Source: Candidatus Limivivens intestinipullorum
GTDB taxonomy: Bacteria > Bacillota > Clostridia > Lachnospirales > Lachnospiraceae
Assembly: GCA_018711185.1 (NCBI GenBank)
Contig: DVIQ01000043.1
Location: 1-64,000, forward strand
Length of the DNA stretch: 64,000 nt
Direction: 5' to 3'
Below, piece by piece: positions 9,267 to 16,990 of this stretch. The notes under the pieces were generated by a model. The model ran no database searches. It saw only the letters and a program-made list of their open reading frames with translations, and was not told where the DNA came from. A program made the translations under genes and the position numbers. Positions within the stretch are counted from its first letter, which is position 1, and each line of letters starts with the position of its first letter.

Positions 9267-10259
9267 TTATTTCAGGGGATTCTCTTTCATATAAGTAATC
9301 AGCTCGTCCACCGTGGTGAAGGCCAGGCCTGTCACAGTATCCGCGCATCCGTAGTACATGGCGATTCTTCCGGTATCGGCATCCGCCAGCGTCGCGCAGG
9401 GGAATGTCACGTTGGGAACATCGCCGTTGCACTCATAGGGCTCATAGGGAGCGAGAATGTAATCGCTGCTTCTCTCTTTTACCTTCCAGGGCTCGTCCAG
9501 ATCCAGAAGCGCGCAGCCCACCCGGTAAACGTAGCCATTGCAGGTGGTGATTACGCCGTGGTAAATCAAAAGCCAGCCCTCGTCCGTCTCAATGGGAATG
9601 GGGCCCGGGCCGATCTTGGTGCTCTGCCATGCGGAAGCGTCTCCCTTTACCGCGCCCATCATGTAGCGGTGTCTTCCCCAGAACTCAAAGTCCTTTGTCT
9701 GGCTCACATAGATATCGCCGAAGGGCGTATGGCCGGTATCGCTGGGACGGCTCATCATCATATAATAGTCGCCGATCTTTCTGGGGAAGAGCACGCCATT
9801 TCTGTTATATGGAAGAAAAGCGTTCTCAAGCTGCACAAACTTCTTAAAGTCATAGGTATAGGCAACGCCGATGGTCGGACCGTGGTAGCCGTTGCACCAG
9901 GTAATATAATAGCGGTCCTCGATAAAGCACACTCTGGGATCGTAACGGTATTCCCTCTTCAGGATCTCCGGATCCGCCCCCTCAAACTGTACGGGCGTGT
10001 CAGAAATATCCCAGTGAATTCCGTCCTTGCTGAAGCCAGGGAAAATGTCCATACTAATCGACCGGCTGTCACAGCGGAAAATTCCAGCGTATCCGTCTCC
10101 AAAGGGAACAACCGCGCTGTTGAACACACTGTTTGAGCGTTTTGTGGCATGTCTTCCGATGATGGGGTTCTCCGTATACCTCCATACCGGCATCTTTTCT
10201 CCTTCCGGCTTGTCCTGCCAGGGCATGTTCGGAAGGGCCTTTCCAATAATCTTGCTCAT
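9267..10259 (-). CDS. GH130 beta-1,4-mannosyl phosphorylase family protein
   Basis: This protein of about 330 residues is a five-bladed-propeller GH130 enzyme. The YDPRVCFIEDRYYITW segment contains the DPR motif bearing the family's catalytic Asp, and KIGPGPIPIETDEGWLLIYHG is the later conserved phosphate/substrate region. The ATG at 10259 is preferred over the one nine bases earlier because the AAGGAG site would otherwise touch the start codon. GH130 enzymes phosphorolyse beta-1,4-mannosides; with GH38, GH20 and GH18 neighbours, Man-beta-1,4-GlcNAc from the N-glycan core is the natural candidate. That would release mannose-1-phosphate, for which the phosphohexomutase at 23816 is a fitting partner. 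The exact acceptor is inferred. Confidence 0.88.
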   Translation of the reverse strand: MSKIIGKALPNMPWQDKPEGEKMPVWRYTENPIIGRHATKRSNSVFNSAVVPFGDGYAGIFRCDSRSISMDIFPGFSKDGIHWDISDTPVQFEGADPEILKREYRYDPRVCFIEDRYYITWCNGYHGPTIGVAYTYDFKKFVQLENAFLPYNRNGVLFPRKIGDYYMMMSRPSDTGHTPFGDIYVSQTKDFEFWGRHRYMMGAVKGDASAWQSTKIGPGPIPIETDEGWLLIYHGVITTCNGYVYRVGCALLDLDEPWKVKERSSDYILAPYEPYECNGDVPNVTFPCATLADADTGRIAMYYGCADTVTGLAFTTVDELITYMKENPLK

Positions 10260-10287
10260 ACCTATCATCTCCTTTTCCTAGATTGCC

Positions 10288-10343
10288 GTTATATTTGGCT
10301 ATGCCGCCTGAATGTTCAAAACTGCGTACCGCCAAATTATAAC
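10288..10343. promoter_or_regulatory. interrupted inverted repeat overlapping the GH130 promoter
   Basis: GTTATATTTGGC (10288-10299) is matched by GCCAAATTATAAC (10331-10343) 31 bp away, with a one-base bulge. The right arm overlaps the -10 element of the GH130 promoter, so it could be a two-site operator. No regulator gene lies nearby. Confidence 0.4.
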
Positions 10344-10363
10344 ATATTTATCGTTTTTTGCAA
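10336..10363 (-). promoter_or_regulatory. sigma-A promoter for the GH130 gene
   Basis: On the minus strand TTGCAA (10363-10358) is followed after 16 bp by a perfect TATAAT (10341-10336), about 77 bp before the GH130 start codon. The rest of the 472-bp gap 10260-10731 holds the inverted repeat at 10288 and the terminator at 10622; nothing coding is seen. Confidence 0.65.
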
Positions 10364-10621
10364 CGACTCAGGACCTCACAGATTCATTTCAGCCAACCGC
10401 CCATCCTGTCCCCTGTCTGAAACTATTTTTTATGCCATTTGCACAAAAAAGCAGAGGATTCCTGGCGCATTTCCGTTTTATACGCACATTGTCCGTACAG
10501 AAAAGACGTTTCCTTTTATCTGCAAATTCCTCAATCGGCGCTTCCTGCTTTTTCACTGCGGCCCGGCCTCTTTGCCGGCAGCCGTTCTGCCCCGAAGCAG
10601 ACGGCCTCTCTCTTTTTATAC

Positions 10622-10653
10622 AAAAGCAGCCTGCGGCAAGTGCCGCAAGCTGC
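10622..10653 (-). terminator. terminator of the sugar ABC transporter operon
   Basis: On the minus strand GCAGCTTGCGGC, a four-base loop and GCCGCAGGCTGC form a 12-bp stem with one mismatch, followed by TTTT. It lies about 80 bp after the stop of the solute-binding protein gene. Confidence 0.8.
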
Positions 10654-10731
10654 CTCTTTCGCGCACAAGCGCCTGTTTTCATCCTCGCTGCCACCTTCTG
10701 CGCAGAGGACTACACCCTTATTGAGATAAAA

Positions 10732-12420
10732 TTACTCAAGAACGGTTTCAACGCCCTTCATTCTGAGATACTCGGAAAGTCCAAGGCTCTCAAGGCCGTC
10801 TACATATGCCTGCCAGGTAGCGTCGTCATCAATGTCCTGCTCACCGGAGATGAACAGAGCCTGCTGAGACTCGAAGAAATCCGTTACAGCGGTTGCGTAC
10901 TCGGAGTACATATCAACATCATCCAGAGAAATCCACGGATCTTCAATGATACCCTCGGTCAGGTACGGCTCATAGGTCTCCTCAACAACTGCCTTCTCAT
11001 CATAAACAGGATTGTCCTCGATTACTTCGAAGTCAGCCGGCAGGTACTTCGGCAGAGCCTGGGGATACAGATTGCCCCATGCTACCTTCTCCTGAGTAGC
11101 TTCGTCCAGAGTAGAGGTATCGATTGCGCGGTAACCGCCGTCTTCCTCAAATACTACTACGCCGATCGGCCCAATGTTGATGCCGATACCATTTTCCAGA
11201 CTAAATGCGTTGTCAAACCACTGAGCAATCAGCTCGGGCTGCTCTGCATTGTCCGTGATAACGGCCTGGGTTCTGTATACGGAGAATCCGGTGGTGTCAC
11301 GCAGCCAGGTTCCGCCATTGTCAGTATTCAGAACCGGAAGAACATCAAACTCGCTCTTTTCCGGGCTCTGTGCGATTCCGGAGAACTCGCTGCTGCCGTA
11401 AGCGATGGATACGCCGTACATATCCTGAGAGCCTTTGCCTTCCCAGGTAGCGCTGTCCTGCGTGAAGAGCTCAACGTCAATCAGGCCTTCCTCATACAGG
11501 CTGTTGAACCAGCTAAGGAACTCTCTGTAAGCGGAGCTGGTGCCGGCATAAACGGTCTCGCCGTCTTCCGTAATGCTCAGGCCTTCCTCGTTCATGGGAA
11601 CGCCAAACCATCCGGTCATAGCTTCCAGATGCTTGTTGTTCGGGTCAGCGGAGAACGGGATTTCATCGGTAGCGTCGCCGTTGCCATTAGCATCCTGATC
11701 GCGGAATGCTCTCAGAACCTCTACAAACTCATCGGTGGTGGTGGGCATTTCCATGCCAACGTTCTCCAGCCATCTGCCGTTGATGTACGGGCTGTAACCA
11801 ACGGTGGTATCGCCTGTTACATACGGAATGGAGTAAATATGACCATCCGGAGCCGTCATCTGCTCTCTAACGCCCGGCAGATTCAGGATGGAGGTGATTC
11901 TCGGGCAATACTCCTCGAAGATCTCCTCGAGAGGAATAAATACGCCCTGGTCAACGCCGTAGGTCAGAATCATGTTATCACTCAGGGTCCAGCCGCCGAT
12001 TACGTCAGAGTAGTCGCCGGAGTTCAGATCCAGGTTCAGTCTCTCGGTAGCGGTCTCGTACGGGAAGATGTTCAGCTGAACTTCCACATTCGTCTGCTCC
12101 TCGAACACATCCATCATATAGAATTCGCCAGTCGCGCTGGAATCGTCTACAAAGATAGAGAAGCTGTAGTCACCCAGATTGTCAACCAGAGGTACCTCAA
12201 CACTGACATTCTCACTCTCTGTCTCCGTGGTATCCTCTGCCGCAGCCTCAGTTTCTGCAGCGGCTTCCGTCTCTGCGGGAGCTTCCGTTTCTGCAGGAGC
12301 TTCGGTCTCTGCAGGAGCTTCGGTGGTAGCTTCTGTCTCTTCCGCAAAAGCGAAGCTGCTAAATACCATAGCGCCGCAGAGGGAAGCTGCCAAGATTCTT
12401 GAAACTAACTTTCTCTTCAT
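10732..12420 (-). CDS. extracellular sugar-binding protein, family 1, of an ABC transporter
   Basis: This protein of about 562 residues has a basic N-terminus, a hydrophobic stretch and an AFA|EE signal peptidase I-like site near residue 26. A low-complexity TEAPAE linker follows, then an LplA-type family 1 solute-binding domain ('YSFSIFVDDSSATGEFYMMDVFEEQTN' region onward). There is a Cys in the signal segment, but the residues before it (ASL) do not make a good lipobox, so lipid anchoring is doubtful. The start at 12420 is chosen because GGAG is eight bases upstream; the earlier in-frame ATG is only two bases from it. It is the last gene of the LplB-LplC-binding protein operon and presumably captures the oligosaccharide degraded by the surrounding enzymes. 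Confidence 0.85.
   Translation of the reverse strand: MKRKLVSRILAASLCGAMVFSSFAFAEETEATTEAPAETEAPAETEAPAETEAAAETEAAAEDTTETESENVSVEVPLVDNLGDYSFSIFVDDSSATGEFYMMDVFEEQTNVEVQLNIFPYETATERLNLDLNSGDYSDVIGGWTLSDNMILTYGVDQGVFIPLEEIFEEYCPRITSILNLPGVREQMTAPDGHIYSIPYVTGDTTVGYSPYINGRWLENVGMEMPTTTDEFVEVLRAFRDQDANGNGDATDEIPFSADPNNKHLEAMTGWFGVPMNEEGLSITEDGETVYAGTSSAYREFLSWFNSLYEEGLIDVELFTQDSATWEGKGSQDMYGVSIAYGSSEFSGIAQSPEKSEFDVLPVLNTDNGGTWLRDTTGFSVYRTQAVITDNAEQPELIAQWFDNAFSLENGIGINIGPIGVVVFEEDGGYRAIDTSTLDEATQEKVAWGNLYPQALPKYLPADFEVIEDNPVYDEKAVVEETYEPYLTEGIIEDPWISLDDVDMYSEYATAVTDFFESQQALFISGEQDIDDDATWQAYVDGLESLGLSEYLRMKGVETVLE
12236..12325 (-). repeat. 18-bp coding minisatellite, five units
   Basis: Five consecutive 18-bp units of the form TCTGCAGGAGCTTCGGTC encode the ETEAPA/ETEAAA linker of the binding protein. 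Units 3-5 differ by only a few bases, which suggests recent slippage; unit number may vary between strains. Confidence 0.75.
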
Positions 12421-12486
12421 TCTCATTTCTCCTTTTCTTTATTTATCAAACGGCTGGGAGCCGAATTTGATACAAACTGCTGGAAA

Positions 12487-13416
12487 TCAGCCCTTTACGG
12501 AACCGATCATAACGCCCTTTACAAAGTGCTTCTGGATGAACGGGTACAGAACCAGAACCGGGATACTACTGATGATAATCAGAGAGTACTTCATAACCTC
12601 CGTCAGCTGTCTCTGCTCCTGGAGCGCCGCTCTCGCGGCAGCCGTGGTAGCCGTCTGGGCCAGAGCCGTCTCATTTGTGATAAGGATACGTCTCAGAACC
12701 AGCTGCAGGGGCCAGGTATCCTGATCCGTCATGTAAAGCAAGGCGGAGAAGTAGGAATTCCAGTGTCCTACACCGTAGTACAGTACAAGGATAGCGATAA
12801 TGGAACCCGAAAGGGGAAGCGCTATCTTGAAGAAGAACTTGCCCTGGCTGCAGCCATCGATGGCAGCCGCCTCGTAGAGTTCTTCCGGAATATTTGATTT
12901 AAAGAAGGTCCTAGCAACGATCATGTTGTAAACACTAAGGCATCCAGGCAGGATCAGGGACCACATGGTATTCAGCAGATGAAGATCGCGGACAACCAAG
13001 TAGGTCGGGATCATACCACCGCTGAAGAACATCGTGATAACGTAGAAAATCGTGATGATTCCTTTGCCGGAGAATTTATCTCTGGACAGCGCGTAAGCCG
13101 TGGGAAGGGTAACCGCCAGGTTTACAAGAACGCCGCATACCGTGTACAGGATGGAATTCAAAAAGCTGCGCACGATCATGTCGTCTTTGAATACTTCCGC
13201 GTAGCCTTTCAGGTTAAAACCGATGGGAAGCCATATAACATTACCAGCGGAAACTTCCGTGGGATTACTGAAGGAGGAGATGATAACCCACCACAGAGGG
13301 TAAGCCACGATCACCAGAATCAGCGTCAGGACGATGAATAAGACGGTATCGTAAATCACATCCTGTTTGCATCTTTTAATTTTTCTCTTTTTTGGTACAG
13401 TTTTTACGTTTGCCAT
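12487..13416 (-). CDS. ABC transporter permease, LplC/AraQ type
   Basis: This 309-residue inner-membrane permease has six predicted membrane segments, starting at 'YDTVLFIVLTLILVIVAYPL'. The EAA loop (EELYEAAAIDGCSQGKFF) that contacts the ATPase is clear. A GGGGTGG site lies nine bases before the ATG. It follows the partner permease by 16 bp and precedes the binding protein, giving the standard two-permease-plus-binding-protein sugar importer. No ATPase gene is present, so a housekeeping MsmX/MsmK-type ATPase is presumed to energise it. The imported sugar is inferred from neighbours to be a mannose/GlcNAc oligosaccharide. Confidence 0.9.
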   Translation of the reverse strand: MANVKTVPKKRKIKRCKQDVIYDTVLFIVLTLILVIVAYPLWWVIISSFSNPTEVSAGNVIWLPIGFNLKGYAEVFKDDMIVRSFLNSILYTVCGVLVNLAVTLPTAYALSRDKFSGKGIITIFYVITMFFSGGMIPTYLVVRDLHLLNTMWSLILPGCLSVYNMIVARTFFKSNIPEELYEAAAIDGCSQGKFFFKIALPLSGSIIAILVLYYGVGHWNSYFSALLYMTDQDTWPLQLVLRRILITNETALAQTATTAAARAALQEQRQLTEVMKYSLIIISSIPVLVLYPFIQKHFVKGVMIGSVKG

Positions 13417-13432
13417 ATCCCTAATCCACCCC

Positions 13433-14386
13433 CTAGAACAGACTGTTTCCGGAAAGCTTGTCCGAAATCTTATTTACCAGCAGCAGCAGAACCATGTTTA
13501 CGACCGTATTGAACATGTTGATAGCCGTAGAATAAGACATGTTGTTATCGATCAAACCAACCTTGTACACGTAAGTGGAAATAATTTCCGATACGGAGGT
13601 ATTCAGGCTGTTCTGGAGCAGGTAAGCTTTCTCAAATCCTACAGACAGAACGCTACCGCAGTTCATAATCAGAAGGATGGTAGCCGTCGGAAGGATGGAC
13701 GGGAAATCAATGTGACGTACAATCTGGAACTTGGTGGCACCATCGCACTTGGCCGCCTCATGAAGGGACGGGTCAACGCCGGACAGAGCCGCAAAGTAAA
13801 TAACGGAGTTCCACCCCATTCCCTGCCATACACCGGACCACACGTATATGTGCCGCCAGTAATTCTTATTTCCCATGAAGTTTATGGCCGTGCCTCCAAA
13901 TGCCTCGATCACATGGTTGATAATACCAACGGTAGGAGACAGGAACAGCATCAACATACCGCACATAACAACGGTGGAGATGAAGTTCGGGGCGTAGGTG
14001 ATGGTCTGGATTACTTTCTTATAGCGGTTATGCCGGAAAGAATTCAGCATCAGGGCCAGAATGATGGGAATCGGGAATGATACGATCAAGCTGTACAAGC
14101 TCAGGATCAGGGTGTTTGCAATCGTACTTTCAAAGTACGGTGAGTTAAAGAATCTCTCAAAGTACTGTAAACCAACCCACTCGCTTCCCCAGATACCGTC
14201 TCTGGCGTTGTACTTACGGAAAGCGATCTGTACGCCGTACATGGGAATGTAGCTGAAGATGAATGTCAGCACCAGTCCGGGAAGGCAGAACAGATACAAG
14301 GAAGTATCTTTTCTCAGCGCGCGCATAAAGCGGTCTTTAAACGGCGCTTTTTGAATCTTAACTTTTTTTGCCACTGCAGCTTTCAA
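13433..14386 (-). CDS. ABC transporter permease, LplB/UgpA type
   Basis: This permease of about 317 residues has six membrane segments and the EAA loop ('SLHEAAKCDGATKFQIVRHI'). The reading frame is open to 14575, but that extension is rich in Arg and unlike the family. The TTG at 14386 is chosen because AGGGGG lies nine bases upstream and gives the usual family length; an ATG at 14413 is the alternative. The gene is first in the transporter operon and pairs with the LplC-type permease that follows. Confidence 0.85.
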   Translation of the reverse strand: MKAAVAKKVKIQKAPFKDRFMRALRKDTSLYLFCLPGLVLTFIFSYIPMYGVQIAFRKYNARDGIWGSEWVGLQYFERFFNSPYFESTIANTLILSLYSLIVSFPIPIILALMLNSFRHNRYKKVIQTITYAPNFISTVVMCGMLMLFLSPTVGIINHVIEAFGGTAINFMGNKNYWRHIYVWSGVWQGMGWNSVIYFAALSGVDPSLHEAAKCDGATKFQIVRHIDFPSILPTATILLIMNCGSVLSVGFEKAYLLQNSLNTSVSEIISTYVYKVGLIDNNMSYSTAINMFNTVVNMVLLLLVNKISDKLSGNSLF

Positions 14387-14684
14387 TTTAACTTTCCCCC
14401 TTCGCAAATTCATCGCATGCCCGCAGGAATCCGCTGTCCTCAAAGTGCTGCGAACGCCTCCTTTCCGGTGTTTTCTGAAAGAGCCTTCTTTTCGGCTTCG
14501 AAACACCGGTAATGCGAATGCCGTCAGGAGCCGGAAGCAGCGATTCTTCCGAAGTTCCTGGGGCTTCGCGCGCACGGCGGCGGGGCCTTCAAGACCTCCG
14601 CGCGCCGCATGAAAGGCACTTTAACAAATACTCACAATGATTTCCAGAATCCATTGGACACATTCACTTTCATGAATTATTCAA
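14387..14684 (-). other. long 5' leader of the transporter operon
   Basis: About 290 nt separate the promoter at 14685 from the first start codon. The leader contains an inverted repeat, CCGGTGTTT (14465-14473) and AAACACCGG (14501-14509), and GC-rich segments around 14565-14610. I do not recognise a known riboswitch. The Arg-rich open frame across it is not credible as protein. Confidence 0.4.
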
Positions 14685-14713
14685 AGTATAACATGTTTTG
14701 TTTTTTTTTACAA
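14685..14713 (-). promoter_or_regulatory. sigma-A promoter of the LplB-LplC-binding protein operon
   Basis: On the minus strand TTGTAA (14713-14708) is followed after 17 bp, mostly A, by TATACT (14690-14685). It is the only well-formed promoter between the family 5 binding protein gene and lplB. Confidence 0.65.
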
Positions 14714-14773
14714 TTACTTTTTTGATTTTTCATGATTTTTACCAAACGTTCATTTTTCTTCCTGTAAAGCAGT

Positions 14774-16354
14774 TTATTCTGTCACAGTCACGTTCTGGTA
14801 GCGAATGGTTCCGTCAGGCGTTACATAAGCGCCGGAAGCAGAGTCGGTCACAGCGTAAACGATCTGATCCGTTCCAAGGAACAGCCAGGGAGCGTCGCTC
14901 CAGGCGATTTCCTGAGCAGTCTGGTAGAATTCCTTCTGCTCCTCCTCGTCAGTGGCCGCGAGACCGGAATCCAGAGCCTCGTCAAAGTTCAGGTTGTCGT
15001 AGTAAGCAGCGTTGGCGCTGGTGGGCGGGATCATGCTGCTGTGCAGCAGGTTTCTCATGGAGCTGTCCGTGGAGAAATCGGAAGCGGACCAGTTTACATA
15101 CCACATATTTACCTGGGCGTCCTCAAAGTCAACGTAAATATTCTCGCTGACCGTGGCGGGCTCCATGGGAACAACTTCCACCTGAACGCCTACCGCCTCA
15201 AGCTGCTGCTCGATAAAGGTCATAGCCTTGATCTCCTGGGAGGTATTGTCTCCCCAGAGAGTCAGAGACAGGGGGTTGTCCTCGCCGTATCCGGCTTCCT
15301 CGAGCATCGTCCTGGCTCTGTCCTGATCGTAGTCGTATGCTTTCTGGGACTCATAGTACTGGATAACCTTAGGTACCACAGAGGTGGCCGCCTCGCCGTA
15401 TCCGCCGTACATAACCTCCACATAAGCATCCTTGTCGATAGCATAATTCAGAGCCTGGCGAACGTTTACGTCGTCCAGTCCAGCGATGTTTGTATTCAGG
15501 GTAACGTATCTCATGATATTGGACTCGCCGCTGGTCAGGGTCACGCCCTCGATCCCCTCTACCGCAGGAATCTGATCAGAAGTAACCGGGTAAACCATAT
15601 CCGCTTCCCCTGTCTGGAGCATCGCGGTGCGGGTGCCGGCCTCAGGAACCTCGGTAATCGTCACAGAGGTAATGCCGGGCTTCTCTCCCCAGTAGTCCTC
15701 GTTGCGTACCATGGTCACGTGGTCGCCTTCCACCCAGCCGCCTTCTTCGCAGATGAAGGGACCGGTTCCGCAGGGATGATACATAACGTCATTTCCGTAC
15801 TCTTCAATGGCCGCCGGGCTGATGAAGCACATCTGGGTCAGGCGGTTCAGAAGAATGCCCCAGGGCTGAACCAGGGTCATGACTACCGTATAGTCGTCCG
15901 GATTGTCAATGCTCTCGATACGGGGAACCTGGTTCCCATCCTCATCGGTGGTGTAGTAGGTGGATGTACTCCGGATGGGATTCGCCACATCCAGCACTCT
16001 CTCAAAGTTCGCCAACACCGCCTCAGAGTTAAAATCCGTCCCGTCATGGAACTTCACGCCTTCCTTCAGATGGAAGGTGTAGGTCAGGCCATCCTCGGAG
16101 ACCTCCCAGGAATCCGCCAGCTGTCCTACGATCTCCTGATTCTCATCCAGAGTAACCAGGGTCTCGTAAACGCCGCGAGTAGCAGAAATGGAGTTCGTAT
16201 CGGAAATATTCTGAGGATCCATAGACTGCACAGTTCCCTCAATGGCAATCACAAAATCCGAATCCGATGAAGCTTCCTCTGCCAGTGCCGTCACAGCAGA
16301 TGTAGAAAACACCATAGCGCCGGCCAACAAAAGTGACAAAATCTTTTTCTTCAT
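14774..16354 (-). CDS. orphan ABC solute-binding protein, family 5 (DppA/OppA/GsiB type)
   Basis: This 526-residue protein has a signal peptide ending near TALA|EE and a family 5 binding-protein core ('PQNISDTNSISATRGVYETLVTLDENQEI', 'LADSWEVSEDGLTYTFHLKEGVKFHDG'). The signal peptide has no Cys, so it is not an evident lipoprotein. Family 5 proteins bind oligopeptides, nickel, heme or some oligosaccharides. No DppB/C/D/F-type permease or ATPase lies nearby, so its partners must be elsewhere. It has its own promoter at 16439. Its place among glycosidases suggests a glycopeptide or oligosaccharide ligand, which is inference only. Confidence 0.88.
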   Translation of the reverse strand: MKKKILSLLLAGAMVFSTSAVTALAEEASSDSDFVIAIEGTVQSMDPQNISDTNSISATRGVYETLVTLDENQEIVGQLADSWEVSEDGLTYTFHLKEGVKFHDGTDFNSEAVLANFERVLDVANPIRSTSTYYTTDEDGNQVPRIESIDNPDDYTVVMTLVQPWGILLNRLTQMCFISPAAIEEYGNDVMYHPCGTGPFICEEGGWVEGDHVTMVRNEDYWGEKPGITSVTITEVPEAGTRTAMLQTGEADMVYPVTSDQIPAVEGIEGVTLTSGESNIMRYVTLNTNIAGLDDVNVRQALNYAIDKDAYVEVMYGGYGEAATSVVPKVIQYYESQKAYDYDQDRARTMLEEAGYGEDNPLSLTLWGDNTSQEIKAMTFIEQQLEAVGVQVEVVPMEPATVSENIYVDFEDAQVNMWYVNWSASDFSTDSSMRNLLHSSMIPPTSANAAYYDNLNFDEALDSGLAATDEEEQKEFYQTAQEIAWSDAPWLFLGTDQIVYAVTDSASGAYVTPDGTIRYQNVTVTE

Positions 16355-16379
16355 AGCCTTTCTCCTTTTCCTTTATTTC

Positions 16380-16402
16380 TTACAGTCGTGAAACTGCTGT
16401 AA
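16380..16402. promoter_or_regulatory. inverted repeat in the leader of the family 5 binding protein gene
   Basis: TTACAG (16380-16385) and CTGTAA (16397-16402) are perfect inverted arms 11 bp apart, between the promoter and the ribosome binding site. It may be an operator; no cognate regulator is seen. Confidence 0.3.
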
Positions 16403-16410
16403 AAACACCC

Positions 16411-16424
16411 TGTAAGCGAGAGCA
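16411..16424. promoter_or_regulatory. candidate catabolite-responsive element (cre)
   Basis: TGTAAGCGAGAGCA agrees with the CcpA consensus TGWAARCGYTWNCW at 12 of 14 positions. It lies just downstream of the predicted transcription start of the family 5 binding protein gene, a position where CcpA would repress. Confidence 0.4.
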
Positions 16425-16438
16425 TTTTTAATAGTTTT

Positions 16439-16467
16439 AGCATAACACCAAAGCGCCCGCTTGTCAA
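16439..16467 (-). promoter_or_regulatory. sigma-A promoter of the family 5 binding protein gene
   Basis: On the minus strand a perfect TTGACA (16467-16462) is followed after 17 bp by TATGCT (16444-16439). Confidence 0.75.
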
Positions 16468-16711
16468 TTTCTTTCCATAATTTGTACATTTTTTATATAT
16501 TTTTCCTTTACATTTTGTACAGGTTTATTCTTGCACTTTTGGTTTTCCTGTCGTTTATATGTGTAATCTGCGTTTTTTTGTCGTTTTTTCAGTTTATGAA
16601 ACACAATGAAAAGAAATTTCTCATTAATTTTCCAAGGAAAATTTATTTTACAGAAATTCTGCCGGAGATAAAAGGAGAACTGCCTGTCAAACATGCCCGT
16701 AAACGCAAAAA

Positions 16712-16753
16712 AATACCACCTGCGGACAAGCACATTCGCTTGAAGGTGGTATT
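16712..16753 (-). terminator. terminator-like hairpin with long T run
   Basis: On the minus strand AATACCACCT and AGGTGGTATT form a 10-bp stem that ends in seven T. It is about 150 bp beyond the terminator at 16908 and upstream of the promoter at 16439, so it does not belong to either neighbouring gene. The AT-rich stretch 16468-16711 between them holds nothing I recognise. Confidence 0.55.
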
Positions 16754-16907
16754 CATCTTTTCCAGTAGGTCCGTCAGCATGTCAATATATATGTAACGGA
16801 TACATTTTACTTTATATTTGTGTCTATTTTGTGAACTTTTCATGTACATTTTCATCGGAATTTCTATTTTCGCGAAATTCCCATGCCGTACGGGAAACAG
16901 GCCGCGC

Positions 16908-16946
16908 AAAAGGAGCTGACTGCCGAAAAAGCAGTCAGCTCCTTTT
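16908..16946. terminator. bidirectional terminator after the GH20-GH18-GH29 operon
   Basis: GGAGCTGACTGC (16912-16923) and GCAGTCAGCTCC (16931-16942) form a perfect 12-bp stem, flanked by AAAA on the left and TTTT on the right. It lies 45 bp after the second GH29 stop codon. Confidence 0.88.
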
Positions 16947-16990
16947 CTTCCCCACAGGCCGCGTGGATTCATCCGCAGCTTTTCAGCCGC

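Noticed and set aside
14387-14575. Arg-rich N-terminal extension of the LplB-type permease
   Set aside because: It is unlike the family, lies in the mRNA leader, and a TTG with a good AGGGGG site gives the usual length.
16464-16972. Short overlapping open frames in the AT-rich gap before the family 5 binding protein gene
   Set aside because: They cover the promoter and terminators, are Lys/Asn- or Phe-rich and lack ribosome binding sites.
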